A DNA stretch of 52,155 nt. Origin: Prevotellaceae bacterium (lineage in GTDB: Bacteria > Bacteroidota > Bacteroidia > Bacteroidales > UBA932). Positions 18,667-28,760 of the stretch are shown one piece after another; the first letter of the stretch is position 1, and each line of letters starts with the position of its first letter. The notes beneath the pieces were generated by a model. It was not told where the DNA came from and ran no database searches. It saw only the letters and a program-made list of their open reading frames with translations. The DNA lies in the NCBI GenBank assembly GCA_031255755.1, contig JAIRRX010000047.1, positions 1 to 52,155 on the forward strand, read 5' to 3'. Position numbers and translations under genes: made by a program.

Positions 18667-20835
18667 ATGGATTTACGGGAAAATAGCAGCAGGGAATATA
18701 TCTCAAACAGTTTCGGCGCATTTATAAACAGCGGCATAACATTTTCATCCGATGAGTTGTCGTTGGTAAAAAATGCTTTTGATATTGCAGAAAACAGTTT
18801 GTCGGCTTTTGTTCGTGAAAACGGCGACCCGTTTATTTTACATGCCATTGAAATTGCAAAAATCATAACAAATGAACTCGGACTGTCGGCAACATCTGTG
18901 ATTTCAATGTTTTTACACGAAGCCATTTCCAAATCACAAACTGAAATCGACATAAAAATTTTCGGCGATGAAATTCGGCGTATTGTTGAAGGACTGAACA
19001 AAATATCAAAAATTGACATCAAGGCAACAAGCCTGCAAGCCGACAATTTCCGAAAACTTATAGTATCCTATTCGAGCGACCCTCGCGTAACTATTATAAA
19101 ACTTGCCGACCGCCTTGAAATTATGCGTTCGCTGTCGTTTTTTACGCCTGCAAAGCAAATGCAAAAAGCAACCGAAACGATGCTTTTGTATGCCCCGCTT
19201 GCGCATCAGTTGGGATTGTATAATTTGAAAATAGAACTCGAAAATCTGTCATTCAAATATCTTGACCCAAGTGCATACAGACTTGTAACAAACAAATTAA
19301 AAAGCACAACTGTGGAACGTGAAAAGTTTGTAAAAGATTTTTTACTGCCCATTGAAAATGGTCTGAAAAAGAATGGTTTCAAATATGAAATAAAAAGCCG
19401 TACAAAAGCGGCGTATTCCGTTTGGCGCAAGATGCAAGCTCAACAGGTAAATTTTGAAGGCGTGTACGATGTGTTTGCAATCCGTATTATTCTTGATTCG
19501 GAATTTGAAAATGAAAAATCGGACTGCTGGGCGGCTTATTCTATTGTTACCAGCATTTATGAACCTGATACAAAACGTTTCCGCGACTGGATTTCACGAC
19601 CCAAAGTTACAGGTTATGAATCGCTGCATACAACAGTTTCAACCGCAGATGGTAAATTTGTTGAAGTGCAAATCCGTACTCGCCGCATGGACGAAATAGC
19701 CGAAAAAGGCGCTGCCGCACACTGGAAATACAAAGGAGTAAAACAGGTTCAAAGCGTACAGGACTGGCTTGATACGGTTCGTAATCTTTTGGAAACGGCG
19801 CAAATTGAAACAACCGAAAGAGTTAGCAGCATAAACGAAACGGAAATATTCGTATTCACTCCGACAGGAGATTTGCGGCGTCTGCCGAAAGGCGCAACGG
19901 TTCTTGATTTTGCTTTTGATATTCATACAAATATCGGCGCTCGTTGCGTTGGAGCGCGAATAAACGGCAAAAATGCAACCATACGAGAAAAACTCAATAC
20001 GGGCGATACTGTTGAAGCGTTGACATCAAAAAATCAAAAACCAAAAATTGACTGGCTGAATTTTGTTGTTTCGTCAAAAGCAAAGACGCGAATACGCGGC
20101 AAATTAAACGAAGAAGAAGCCAAACTTGCGCGACTTGGAAAAGAAATTATCGAGCGGAGACTGAAAAACTGGAAACTGTCCACTTTTGAAGAAGCGGTAA
20201 CAGCGCTCACAAAACATTATAAACTAAAACAGGGAACAGAATTTTATGCACTGCTCGGAAGTGAAAAAATAAGTTTTTCGGAAATAAAGGACGTATTGCA
20301 AAAACTGTATGGCGACCATGACAAAAAAACCGCTGAGGCTGCGGAAACAAAACAGATTTCAAAAACTCAAAAAACATCCGAACACAGCGATTATCTTGTA
20401 ATTGACGAACGTTTGAGCGGATTAAGTTATCATTTGGCAAAATGCTGCAATCCTATAAAAGGCGATGATATTTTCGGATTTGTTACCATAAATTCAGGAA
20501 TAACCATACACACCATTACATGTCAAAATGCCGCGCGACTGTTAGATAAATTTCCTTACAGAGTGATAAAGGCTAAATGGCGGGAAGGAAACGAAGGCTC
20601 TTTTCTTGCGACAATAAAACTTTCGGGTAACAGCGAAACAGGAATCTTGAACAGAATCACCGAAACGCTGCAACAAATAAACGTGCCGATACGCTCAATA
20701 AACATATCATCGAAAAAGGGAGAATTTGACGGAAAAATACAAATATCAACAACAGGCGCAAAATTTTTAGACCATGTATTGCATCGCCTGCGACAAATAA
20801 AAGGCATACATAAAGTACAGCGAATAAACCAGTAA
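18667..20835 (+). CDS. RelA/SpoT-family (p)ppGpp synthetase with degenerate HD hydrolase motif
   Basis: Synthetase region RFRDWISRPKVTGYESLHTTV...VEVQIRTRRMDEIAEKGAAAHWKYK, TGS domain IFVFTPTGDLRRLPKGATVLDFAFDIHT, C-terminal ACT-like region. Confidence 0.95.
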   Translation: MDLRENSSREYISNSFGAFINSGITFSSDELSLVKNAFDIAENSLSAFVRENGDPFILHAIEIAKIITNELGLSATSVISMFLHEAISKSQTEIDIKIFGDEIRRIVEGLNKISKIDIKATSLQADNFRKLIVSYSSDPRVTIIKLADRLEIMRSLSFFTPAKQMQKATETMLLYAPLAHQLGLYNLKIELENLSFKYLDPSAYRLVTNKLKSTTVEREKFVKDFLLPIENGLKKNGFKYEIKSRTKAAYSVWRKMQAQQVNFEGVYDVFAIRIILDSEFENEKSDCWAAYSIVTSIYEPDTKRFRDWISRPKVTGYESLHTTVSTADGKFVEVQIRTRRMDEIAEKGAAAHWKYKGVKQVQSVQDWLDTVRNLLETAQIETTERVSSINETEIFVFTPTGDLRRLPKGATVLDFAFDIHTNIGARCVGARINGKNATIREKLNTGDTVEALTSKNQKPKIDWLNFVVSSKAKTRIRGKLNEEEAKLARLGKEIIERRLKNWKLSTFEEAVTALTKHYKLKQGTEFYALLGSEKISFSEIKDVLQKLYGDHDKKTAEAAETKQISKTQKTSEHSDYLVIDERLSGLSYHLAKCCNPIKGDDIFGFVTINSGITIHTITCQNAARLLDKFPYRVIKAKWREGNEGSFLATIKLSGNSETGILNRITETLQQINVPIRSINISSKKGEFDGKIQISTTGAKFLDHVLHRLRQIKGIHKVQRINQ

Positions 20836-21022
20836 AACAACAATATCTTTTACTGCGCAATATCCGTCAGATGAAATGTGTTATCGTGCAAACGGTTTTT
20901 ATTTGTATGCCAAAAATAATCTTTTGTAATTTATAAATTAATATATATTTTCAGGAGAAACTCAGAACTACAAATACCATCTTTCCATAAAATAATTAGC
21001 AATAAGGCGTATGTTTAAAAAA

Positions 21023-21049
21023 GATACAGCCGAATTTTTCGGCTGTATC
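21023..21049. terminator. Bidirectional intrinsic terminator between convergent genes
   Basis: GATACAGCCGAA-TTT-TTCGGCTGTATC flanked by A and T tracts. Confidence 0.75.
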
Positions 21050-21088
21050 CTTCGTTTAACTTAAAAAACTAAACATTATGAAAACACA

Positions 21089-21688
21089 TTATCTGCTCTT
21101 TATATATTCTTCATTTATTCCTTTAATAATATCTCCTGTAATATCTAATCCGGGATTTCCATACAAAACGGTTGAATTTCCGGATGTGCTTATAATCATA
21201 CTGAACCCTTTTTCTTCATTGTATTTATTCACATATATCATTATCGCGTTTTGAATTTGATTAAGTAAGACTATTTCCTTTTCTGCCAATTCGTTTCTAA
21301 TCTTATTTTGTTCTTCTTCCAAACTTTGCTGGCGGCGAAGCAATCGTGCCTGTTCCTGTTCGGTTTGAGAACGTGTTATCAGCCCTTTTTCGGCTTTTTC
21401 CTGAAAGTCGGCAACATCTTTACGGAAAGATTCCGCTTTCGTTCTCATTTCGGTATCAGCCTTTGTTACATCGTCTTCATATATTCTTCTTAAATCGTGA
21501 TACATATCAAAACTGTTGAGGATAGAATCCATACGCACAAACACAATGTCTCCTTTTTCGGCATTCAAAACAGGAATATCGCTTTTGATTGAATCAGATA
21601 CCACTTTTTCAATATTTTTTGAACCGTTGCCTCCACATGACGACAATATCAAAACCGATACAAGCGTAAAAATATATGTTTTTTTCAT
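21089..21688 (-). CDS. OmpH/Skp-family periplasmic chaperone-like lipoprotein
   Basis: Lipobox LILSSCGG, coiled-coil region with SLEEEQNKIRNELAEKEIVLLNQIQNAIMIYVNKYNEEKGFSMIISTSG. Confidence 0.85.
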   Translation of the reverse strand: MKKTYIFTLVSVLILSSCGGNGSKNIEKVVSDSIKSDIPVLNAEKGDIVFVRMDSILNSFDMYHDLRRIYEDDVTKADTEMRTKAESFRKDVADFQEKAEKGLITRSQTEQEQARLLRRQQSLEEEQNKIRNELAEKEIVLLNQIQNAIMIYVNKYNEEKGFSMIISTSGNSTVLYGNPGLDITGDIIKGINEEYIKSR

Positions 21689-21745
21689 TATAAAATTTTA
21701 TTTTATCAGGCTGCAAAGGTAAAATAAGTTTTTGTAAAAATACAT

Positions 21746-22552
21746 TTATCTCTCGATGAATTTTTGCACACAGTTAACAAATTTTTCCTGTTGTTCGACA
21801 TGAATCCAATGTCCTGCGTCTGCTATTATTTCTATTTTCAAGTCTAAAAAAACGTCTGTAATAATCTTAATATCAGAATCTATTATATGATTGGAATTTT
21901 CGCCGATGATGAATAAAGCAGGAATTTGCACTTTGTTTTTTTCATTTTTTTTAAGAGATCCGCAAGTAATAGTCTTAACATTATTTAATATTGCAGGCAG
22001 ATTAAATCGCCATAAAAAATTACCTTTGGGCGCTTGGTATAAATTTTTCAAAAGAAAATTTTGAAGATTAATATCGCTTATTTTTGTTGATATTTGTGCG
22101 GCGGCTTCGTGGCGCGAATGTATGTTATTCGTATTTACGCTTGTCAACGCCGACAGTATGTTTTGATGAAATGCCAGTATTGTTTCCTGATTTGCACAGT
22201 TGAAAGGCGAAATATCCACAATCACCGTTTTGGACAATAATGCCGGATGCCGTTTTGCGAGCAGAGCGGCACAGCGTCCGCCCATTGAATGACCAATAAT
22301 TGCAGGCTGTTCAATTTTATGGTATCTGATAAATTCAACCAAATCATCGCAGACTGTTTCGTATGAATGTTCGTTGCTGTGCGGCGAACGTCCGTGATTT
22401 CTCAAATCAACGGCAAAAACGGTGTGCGAATGCGACAGACTTTTGGCAATGCTTACCCAATTGTCCGAACAGCCGTAAAGTCCGTGCAAAATAATAATAT
22501 TGCCGCCTGTATTCCCAAATTTGCGAAAAAACAGTTGCATTGAAATTTTCAA
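21746..22552 (-). CDS. Alpha/beta hydrolase
   Basis: IILHGLYGCSDNWVSIAKSL, DLRNHGRSPHS, nucleophile elbow IGHSMGGR, catalytic His in DAGHWIHVEQ. Confidence 0.92.
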   Translation of the reverse strand: MKISMQLFFRKFGNTGGNIIILHGLYGCSDNWVSIAKSLSHSHTVFAVDLRNHGRSPHSNEHSYETVCDDLVEFIRYHKIEQPAIIGHSMGGRCAALLAKRHPALLSKTVIVDISPFNCANQETILAFHQNILSALTSVNTNNIHSRHEAAAQISTKISDINLQNFLLKNLYQAPKGNFLWRFNLPAILNNVKTITCGSLKKNEKNKVQIPALFIIGENSNHIIDSDIKIITDVFLDLKIEIIADAGHWIHVEQQEKFVNCVQKFIER

Positions 22553-22559
22553 TTACATA

Positions 22560-23879
22560 TTATTCGATTTCACGCATCCCGTTATAAAAATCCAAAATCT
22601 TTTTACGGAAAATATAATCATACTTTGCCTGTGACAGGTTTGCCGAAGCCTTCATCAAATTATTGCGCGCATCATTGAACTCGTAGGTTGTGGAACGTCC
22701 GTTTTCAAATTTTTCTTTTGCAAATTCATAGGCTTTTTCAGCAGATTGCAGAGCGACTTCCGATGATTTGTATTTCTCTTTTGCTCCTGTTGCGTTATAA
22801 TATGCCTGTTGAATTTCCTTATAAAGATTTTTCTTCGTATTTTCGAGTTGCAACTCCTGATTTCTTACATTTAACTTTGCCGCGCGTATATTGTTGCGTG
22901 TTGCAAACCTGTTGAAAACAGGAATATTCAAGTAAAATCCAAGATATTTGCTTTCATTGTTTCTTAACTGCTGCGCAAACGATGAATTGTTGTAACCGTT
23001 GATTTTGTAATAATTGTTACTGTAACCTGCGCCAAACGACAACTGCGGATAATAGGCGCTTCTTGCTATTTTAACTGTTTTTTGGCTGCTTGCCAAACGA
23101 TATTCGTCGGCTCTGACGGTGGCGCGTGTTGCAAGTGCGTTGGCGTAAGTCTCGTCGGGATTTGCAGGTAAAATAAAATCTGCTGCCATGTCGGGAGTTT
23201 CTACGTCAAAGTTTTCGGGAGAGGGTAATTCGAGCAGTTGCGTTAGATTAAGAAGCGACAATTGCAAATCGTTTCTTGCCTGAACAATGGCAAGTTCATC
23301 ATTTGCTATTTGTGATTTCACTTCGTACACCTGCGCTTCCGATGATTTTCCCGACCGATAGAGTTCTTCTATTCTGTCCAACTGTTGAGCGCTTAATGCC
23401 TGCTGGTTTATTGTTATTTCGAGAAGTTCCTTGTTGTATAAAATTTGAAGATATGCAGAAATTACCGCTAATTCAATATCTTCTCTTGCCTTTTCAAAAT
23501 CGGCTATTGCCGCCTGCAAGTCAAATTTGGCTGCCGCTATTTCGTTGGGAATTTGAAAGCCTGTAAACAGCGGAACTGTTGACGACAGCGACAGCGATGT
23601 TGAACTTGAATTCAAACTTTGGTATGAATTATCAGCAGGAGATGCTCCGCGACCGAAGGAGAATGTTTGATTTGCGGTTGCGCTGAGGTTAGGCAGTCGC
23701 TGATTTTTTGCAGTACTCAATTTCAGTTCTTGATTTTGCTGCGAAATATCCTGCATTCTAATTGTAATGCTATTGTCTTTTGCATGTCTTATACATTCCT
23801 GCAAAGTCCATTTCTTTTGAGCGTTTACGGTTGTTGAGCATGCAAATGCAAGCAGTATGATTAATATTTTTATTTTCAT
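22560..23879 (-). CDS. TolC-family outer membrane efflux protein
   Basis: Signal peptide, WTLQECIRHAKDNSITIRMQ, tandem helical repeats typical of OEP. Confidence 0.93.
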   Translation of the reverse strand: MKIKILIILLAFACSTTVNAQKKWTLQECIRHAKDNSITIRMQDISQQNQELKLSTAKNQRLPNLSATANQTFSFGRGASPADNSYQSLNSSSTSLSLSSTVPLFTGFQIPNEIAAAKFDLQAAIADFEKAREDIELAVISAYLQILYNKELLEITINQQALSAQQLDRIEELYRSGKSSEAQVYEVKSQIANDELAIVQARNDLQLSLLNLTQLLELPSPENFDVETPDMAADFILPANPDETYANALATRATVRADEYRLASSQKTVKIARSAYYPQLSFGAGYSNNYYKINGYNNSSFAQQLRNNESKYLGFYLNIPVFNRFATRNNIRAAKLNVRNQELQLENTKKNLYKEIQQAYYNATGAKEKYKSSEVALQSAEKAYEFAKEKFENGRSTTYEFNDARNNLMKASANLSQAKYDYIFRKKILDFYNGMREIE

Positions 23880-24034
23880 TTTTATGTTTTTGATTATTTA
23901 CAATATCTATATTTTATTTTATTCATCAATTCTTAAAAATTTACACAAATATTTCAAGAAATATGAGGATTTTCAAAGCCTGTATGACTGTATAAATTAA
24001 AAATACAATGTATTTAAATTACATACAAAACATA

Positions 24035-25141
24035 TTATTTTTTACCTGTAACAATACTTCCTCTGATTTTGTCGGCAACTGTAAGTCCGCTTTTAATTTC
24101 AATATTTACGCCGTCAGACAGACCTGTTTCGACAAAGTGTTTTTCAAAAACCTGTTCGGGGCTTTCGGATTTTACTATGTAAACGAATGTAGAATCGTTC
24201 TTTATTTCTATTGTGTTTTCGGGAACGGAAAGCACGCTGTCAACCGAGGCAAGAATTATCTCGCCGTTTGCGCTGTATCCTGCGCGGATAAACACATCTT
24301 CCTGCATTTTTGCCGCCGCCTTGATTTCAAACTGATTTGCTCCGCCTGTTGATTCCACTCCTTTGGGCGAGATATATTCGAGAACCGCATCCAGTTTAAC
24401 GTCCTGCAATGCGCCGATGGTAAGGGTCATTACCATTCCTTCCTTTATGCGTCCCACTTCTGTTTCGTCAACGTTGCCGATAAAAATCATGTCGTTCATG
24501 TTTGCAACTGTGGCAATGGTTGTGCCGTCGTTGAACGTATTTGACTGTATTACCGAATTTCCCGCTTTTACTGGAACATCAAGCACCAGACCGCTGATTG
24601 TAGAGCGGATAAGAGTGCTGCTATACTGCGCCGTGCGTTCCGAAATTCCTTCCTTAATAATTTGGAGGGCGTCTCGCGATGTTTCATAATTTTCGGTTGC
24701 TGTTTTGTGGGCTGTTTCGGCTCTTTCGTATTCTTCTTTTGTAATAATTCCTTTGTCATAAAGTCTTTTTTGGCGTTCAAATTCCTGACTTGCCTGAGTT
24801 AAATCTATTTCGGCAGTGCGCATGCGCGATTCGGCGCTGTTAAGCGAACCTACGTCGGGAATAACTTTCACTTTGGCTATTACTTCGCCTGTGGATACTT
24901 TTTGTCCGGCTTCCTTATAAACGTCAGATACGATGCCGGATATTTGCGGTTTGATAAGAATTTCATCGCGGGGCGAAATTTTGCCTGTGATAACGGTACT
25001 CTTTTTGATTGACTCCTTTTTAGGCGTTACCATTTCGTAAACAATTTTTTCAGGTTTGGATTTGGTATAAAGAAAATAAAATGTCCAGCCAACAAGGAAA
25101 ACAAGGATTCCGATAAAGATAAGTTTAAATATTTTTTTCAT
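24035..25141 (-). CDS. Efflux periplasmic adaptor (HlyD/MacA family)
   Basis: N-terminal TM, PRDEILIKPQISGIVSDVYKEAGQKVSTGEVIAKVKVIPD, long coiled coil, neighbours TolC and MacB-like genes. Confidence 0.93.
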   Translation of the reverse strand: MKKIFKLIFIGILVFLVGWTFYFLYTKSKPEKIVYEMVTPKKESIKKSTVITGKISPRDEILIKPQISGIVSDVYKEAGQKVSTGEVIAKVKVIPDVGSLNSAESRMRTAEIDLTQASQEFERQKRLYDKGIITKEEYERAETAHKTATENYETSRDALQIIKEGISERTAQYSSTLIRSTISGLVLDVPVKAGNSVIQSNTFNDGTTIATVANMNDMIFIGNVDETEVGRIKEGMVMTLTIGALQDVKLDAVLEYISPKGVESTGGANQFEIKAAAKMQEDVFIRAGYSANGEIILASVDSVLSVPENTIEIKNDSTFVYIVKSESPEQVFEKHFVETGLSDGVNIEIKSGLTVADKIRGSIVTGKK

Positions 25142-25322
25142 TTCTATACTTTTTTAATTTATATTTTATAATTAATTTATATTGATTTTTTATTATTAAA
25201 TAATATTATTCTGAATAATTCTGACGGAATTGATTAAAATACGGATAGATTGCCCAGTGTTTTGCGTTTTTTTTCGTATTTAAATTATTATTAATCATTA
25301 ATTATTATCATTCATTTATCAA

Positions 25323-26573
25323 TTATTCTTCCGACAGCGCTTCTATCGGTTTTATTTTCATGGCGCGAAATGCGGGACCAAGCCCTGCAAGCGTTCCTAA
25401 AATTATTATAATAAGCGCAGCTACAACAGACGTAAGAAAATTTATCTGAAACACTGACGTTCCGTTGCCGCTGACATCCAGCCCAAGATCAACCATTTGC
25501 AATATCAGTACGGCAAACGATATTCCCAAAAATCCTGCAATGGCTGTGATTGCAAAACTTTCGCTCATTATTTGCGTCATAATTGACGCCGGCTTTGCGC
25601 CGAGCGCGCGGCGTATTCCTATTTCCTGAGTGCGCTCGCGCACCGTTACCATCATTATGTTGCTTACGCCGATTATGCCTGCAAACAGCGTTCCGAAGCC
25701 TACAATCCACGCAAGAATATTTACGCCGAGAACTAAATAACCGATCTGTTTGAATAGTGTTTCGATATTGATTGAATTTACAGCCTGCCTGTCGTGGGGA
25801 GCAATGCTGTGGTTTAGTTTGAGTATTGCTTCCATCTGTTCCTGCATCTCGCTTACTGAAACATCGGGTTTAGCCATTGCAGCAAATACATCAACATTTT
25901 CTCCGTAGTTATACAGTGTTTGAATTGTGGTGAACGGTATCGTAACAAGTTCTTTTTTATCTCCGTTGAAAGTCATATTTTCGCCTCCTTCACCCACTCC
26001 GATAACCTTGTAATAAATGCCGTCAACGCGAATATCCTGCCCTATCGGGTTTTCGCCGCGATTGAAAAGCATTTCATAAACGCGCGAACCGATAAAACAT
26101 ACCTTTCGGTGTTCCTGCAAATCCATATCGTTCAGATACCGCCCGAACTTTATTGTCTGTCTGTCGATTTTATCATAATTGGCAAAATTTCCCTGCACCA
26201 AAACCGTTCCTTTCTTTTCGCCGCGTACGGCATTGTCGTCTGTCGGCGACCATGGCATAATCATAGGTGAAATTTCTTCAATTCCCTTTACGTTTGTTTT
26301 AATAATATCAATATCTCTGTTGTTGACTGTCCACCATCTGCCTTTGCGGAAACCTTTATATGCTTCGCTTGTGCGTCCGTTCCACATCAAGCATGAATTG
26401 CTTGCAATGCCGTCAAGCTGCCCCGCAATAAGATTTTCCAGACCTCTGCCTCCGCCGATTAAAGCAATAAGCATAAAAATTCCCCAGAACACGCCAAATG
26501 CTGTAAGAAAACTGCGCAGTTTATTGCGGCTTATGGTTATAAATATTTCGTTCCAACGGTCTAAATCAAACAT
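25323..26573 (-). CDS. ABC transporter permease (MacB/FtsX-like)
   Basis: NIMMVTVRERTQEIGIRRALGAKPASIMTQIMSESFAITAIAG. Confidence 0.94.
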   Translation of the reverse strand: MFDLDRWNEIFITISRNKLRSFLTAFGVFWGIFMLIALIGGGRGLENLIAGQLDGIASNSCLMWNGRTSEAYKGFRKGRWWTVNNRDIDIIKTNVKGIEEISPMIMPWSPTDDNAVRGEKKGTVLVQGNFANYDKIDRQTIKFGRYLNDMDLQEHRKVCFIGSRVYEMLFNRGENPIGQDIRVDGIYYKVIGVGEGGENMTFNGDKKELVTIPFTTIQTLYNYGENVDVFAAMAKPDVSVSEMQEQMEAILKLNHSIAPHDRQAVNSINIETLFKQIGYLVLGVNILAWIVGFGTLFAGIIGVSNIMMVTVRERTQEIGIRRALGAKPASIMTQIMSESFAITAIAGFLGISFAVLILQMVDLGLDVSGNGTSVFQINFLTSVVAALIIIILGTLAGLGPAFRAMKIKPIEALSEE

Positions 26574-26577
26574 AATT

Positions 26578-27834
26578 CTATTTGTTATTAAGCGCTTCTA
26601 TTGTTTTTATTTTTACTGCCTTCAACGCAGGAAAAAATCCTGCAACCGTGCCTGCAATTATAAGTAATAATGTAGCCTGCACGGCAATGTTTATGTCAAC
26701 GGTAGGATTTAAAAATGCATTAAACGAATCGCTGCCTGCCGAAGAAGGCTGAAAAAACTGCGATGCAAATTCGGTTATTCCGACCCCGCAAACAAGCCCG
26801 ATGTATCCGAAAATTGTTGTTATAAATACAGATTCTACAATCACAAGTTTAAGAATACTCCACGGCGATGCTCCTATTGATTTGCGGATGCCGAACTCGC
26901 GCGTGCGTTCGCGAACTGTTATAAGCATAATGTTGCTTACGCCGACAATTCCCGAAAGCAGAGTAAAAATTCCAATAATCCACACTGCAATATTTATATA
27001 TTTTGATGCGTTTGCCATTTGAAGATAATCTTCAAAACGGTTCCAGTACCACATTGCATTTTCATCGTCAGGCGAAACCTGATGCACCTGAGCAAAACGT
27101 TTACGATAACCGCTCATAAATTCGTCATTGGTTTCCTTGTCGTAGATGTTTTCGTTAAGAGTAAAGGTAAAATTTGAAAGATTTATTCCTCTGTTGTAAA
27201 CTATCTTTGCCGTTGATAGTGGGATGTATGATGATGTTGCATCCTGACGGTTTTCGATATAATAAACGCCGACAACGGTGTACATTATTCCTGCCACATT
27301 CACAAGTTTTCCAATGGCGGGCTGGTTTTTGAAAAGTATGTCTTTTGCCCGCTCCGATATTACTATTACCTTTCGCTTTTCGCGGATGTCAAGGTCATTT
27401 ATAAAACGTCCGTTTCCCTGCGCTATTTTTGCGCCATCAACGATAATTCTTTCCGGGCTTACGCCTGTCATGCTTGATGTAAGGTATTCGGCGCCGTTGC
27501 TTATGTTTTTTGAACCCAAACTGACATTGCCGATAACAAAATTTATATCTCTGTCAAATTCATCGGCTGTGAACTTAACATCGCGGTCGGCAATGTAAAT
27601 TCGGCGTCCCGATTGAAATCCCGCATAAGGAATGTTTGTTCGTCCTCCCCATATATTTACTACATTCATCAGTCTGTCGCCAAAGTTTGAAGTAAATCCG
27701 TTTTTCAGTCCGTTACCCGAACCGAGCAAAACAATAAGCATAAAAATTCCCCAGGCAACGGCAAACCCCGTGAGAAAAGTTCTCATTTTGTTTTGGCGAA
27801 TGGTATTCAGTATTTCGTGTAAAAGGCTAATCAT
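26578..27834 (-). CDS. ABC transporter permease (MacB/FtsX-like)
   Basis: NIMLITVRERTREFGIRKSIGASPWSILKLVIVESVFITTIFG. Confidence 0.94.
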   Translation of the reverse strand: MISLLHEILNTIRQNKMRTFLTGFAVAWGIFMLIVLLGSGNGLKNGFTSNFGDRLMNVVNIWGGRTNIPYAGFQSGRRIYIADRDVKFTADEFDRDINFVIGNVSLGSKNISNGAEYLTSSMTGVSPERIIVDGAKIAQGNGRFINDLDIREKRKVIVISERAKDILFKNQPAIGKLVNVAGIMYTVVGVYYIENRQDATSSYIPLSTAKIVYNRGINLSNFTFTLNENIYDKETNDEFMSGYRKRFAQVHQVSPDDENAMWYWNRFEDYLQMANASKYINIAVWIIGIFTLLSGIVGVSNIMLITVRERTREFGIRKSIGASPWSILKLVIVESVFITTIFGYIGLVCGVGITEFASQFFQPSSAGSDSFNAFLNPTVDINIAVQATLLLIIAGTVAGFFPALKAVKIKTIEALNNK

Positions 27835-27844
27835 TAGTTTGCAG

Positions 27845-28567
27845 TTATTTTATATTTTCCACACTGAAATTAGAAAACTTATGTTCCGAATTATCTTCTA
27901 TTTTTTCGATAACTCCATCTTTCAACCGTATTATTTTGTTGGTTTGATTTGCAACTCCCGATTCGTGCGTTACTATAATCATTGTCATTCCCGTTTTGTT
28001 TACCTTTTTAAGAACTTCAAGCACTTCTGCTGATGTTTTGCTGTCAAGCGCTCCCGTAGGTTCGTCTGCAAGAATAATTTGCGGTTTTGAAATCAAGGCT
28101 CTGGCGATTGCAACGCGCTGTTTCTGCCCGCCCGAAAGTTCGTTTGGCATGTGATGCGCCCATTCTTTCAAGCCCAATTTATCCAAATATTCAAGCGCCA
28201 GCTTGTTGCGTGTCTTTCTGCCCATTTTTTGATAATACAGCGGAAGAGCAACATTTTCCATAGCGTTTTTGAATGAAATCAAATTAAAAGATTGAAAAAT
28301 AAAACCTATCAATTTATTGCGAAAATAAGCGGCTCGCGTTTCGCTTAAATTTTTTATCAATACATCATTCAAACAGTATTCACCCGTATCGTAATTGTCA
28401 AGAATACCGAGAATGTTCAGCAATGTTGATTTTCCCGAACCCGATGCGCCCATTATTGAAACAAATTCTCCTTTGTTAATTTCCATGTCAATACCTTTAA
28501 GTACATGCAATGGCGCTCCGTTGTAGTATGTTTTATTTATATTTTTAAGTCTTATTATTGCCGACAT
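27845..28567 (-). CDS. ABC transporter ATP-binding protein (MacB/LolD-like)
   Basis: Walker A GASGSGKST, signature LSGGQKQRVAIARAL, Walker B ILADEPTGALD. Confidence 0.96.
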   Translation of the reverse strand: MSAIIRLKNINKTYYNGAPLHVLKGIDMEINKGEFVSIMGASGSGKSTLLNILGILDNYDTGEYCLNDVLIKNLSETRAAYFRNKLIGFIFQSFNLISFKNAMENVALPLYYQKMGRKTRNKLALEYLDKLGLKEWAHHMPNELSGGQKQRVAIARALISKPQIILADEPTGALDSKTSAEVLEVLKKVNKTGMTMIIVTHESGVANQTNKIIRLKDGVIEKIEDNSEHKFSNFSVENIK

Positions 28568-28760
28568 TCCGATATAATTTTAATTTTAAACAATATTTTA
28601 CTTAAATAAGTCTGTTCTTAATAATGAGTTATCTGTTTTCTTATATTTCGCGTAAAGATAATATATATATTTCATACTTTGTATTGCAAGGTATTAATTA
28701 TTATGTTAAATAATATTAATATAATTATAATCAGATAAAATTCAATATTTTACATTTGAT

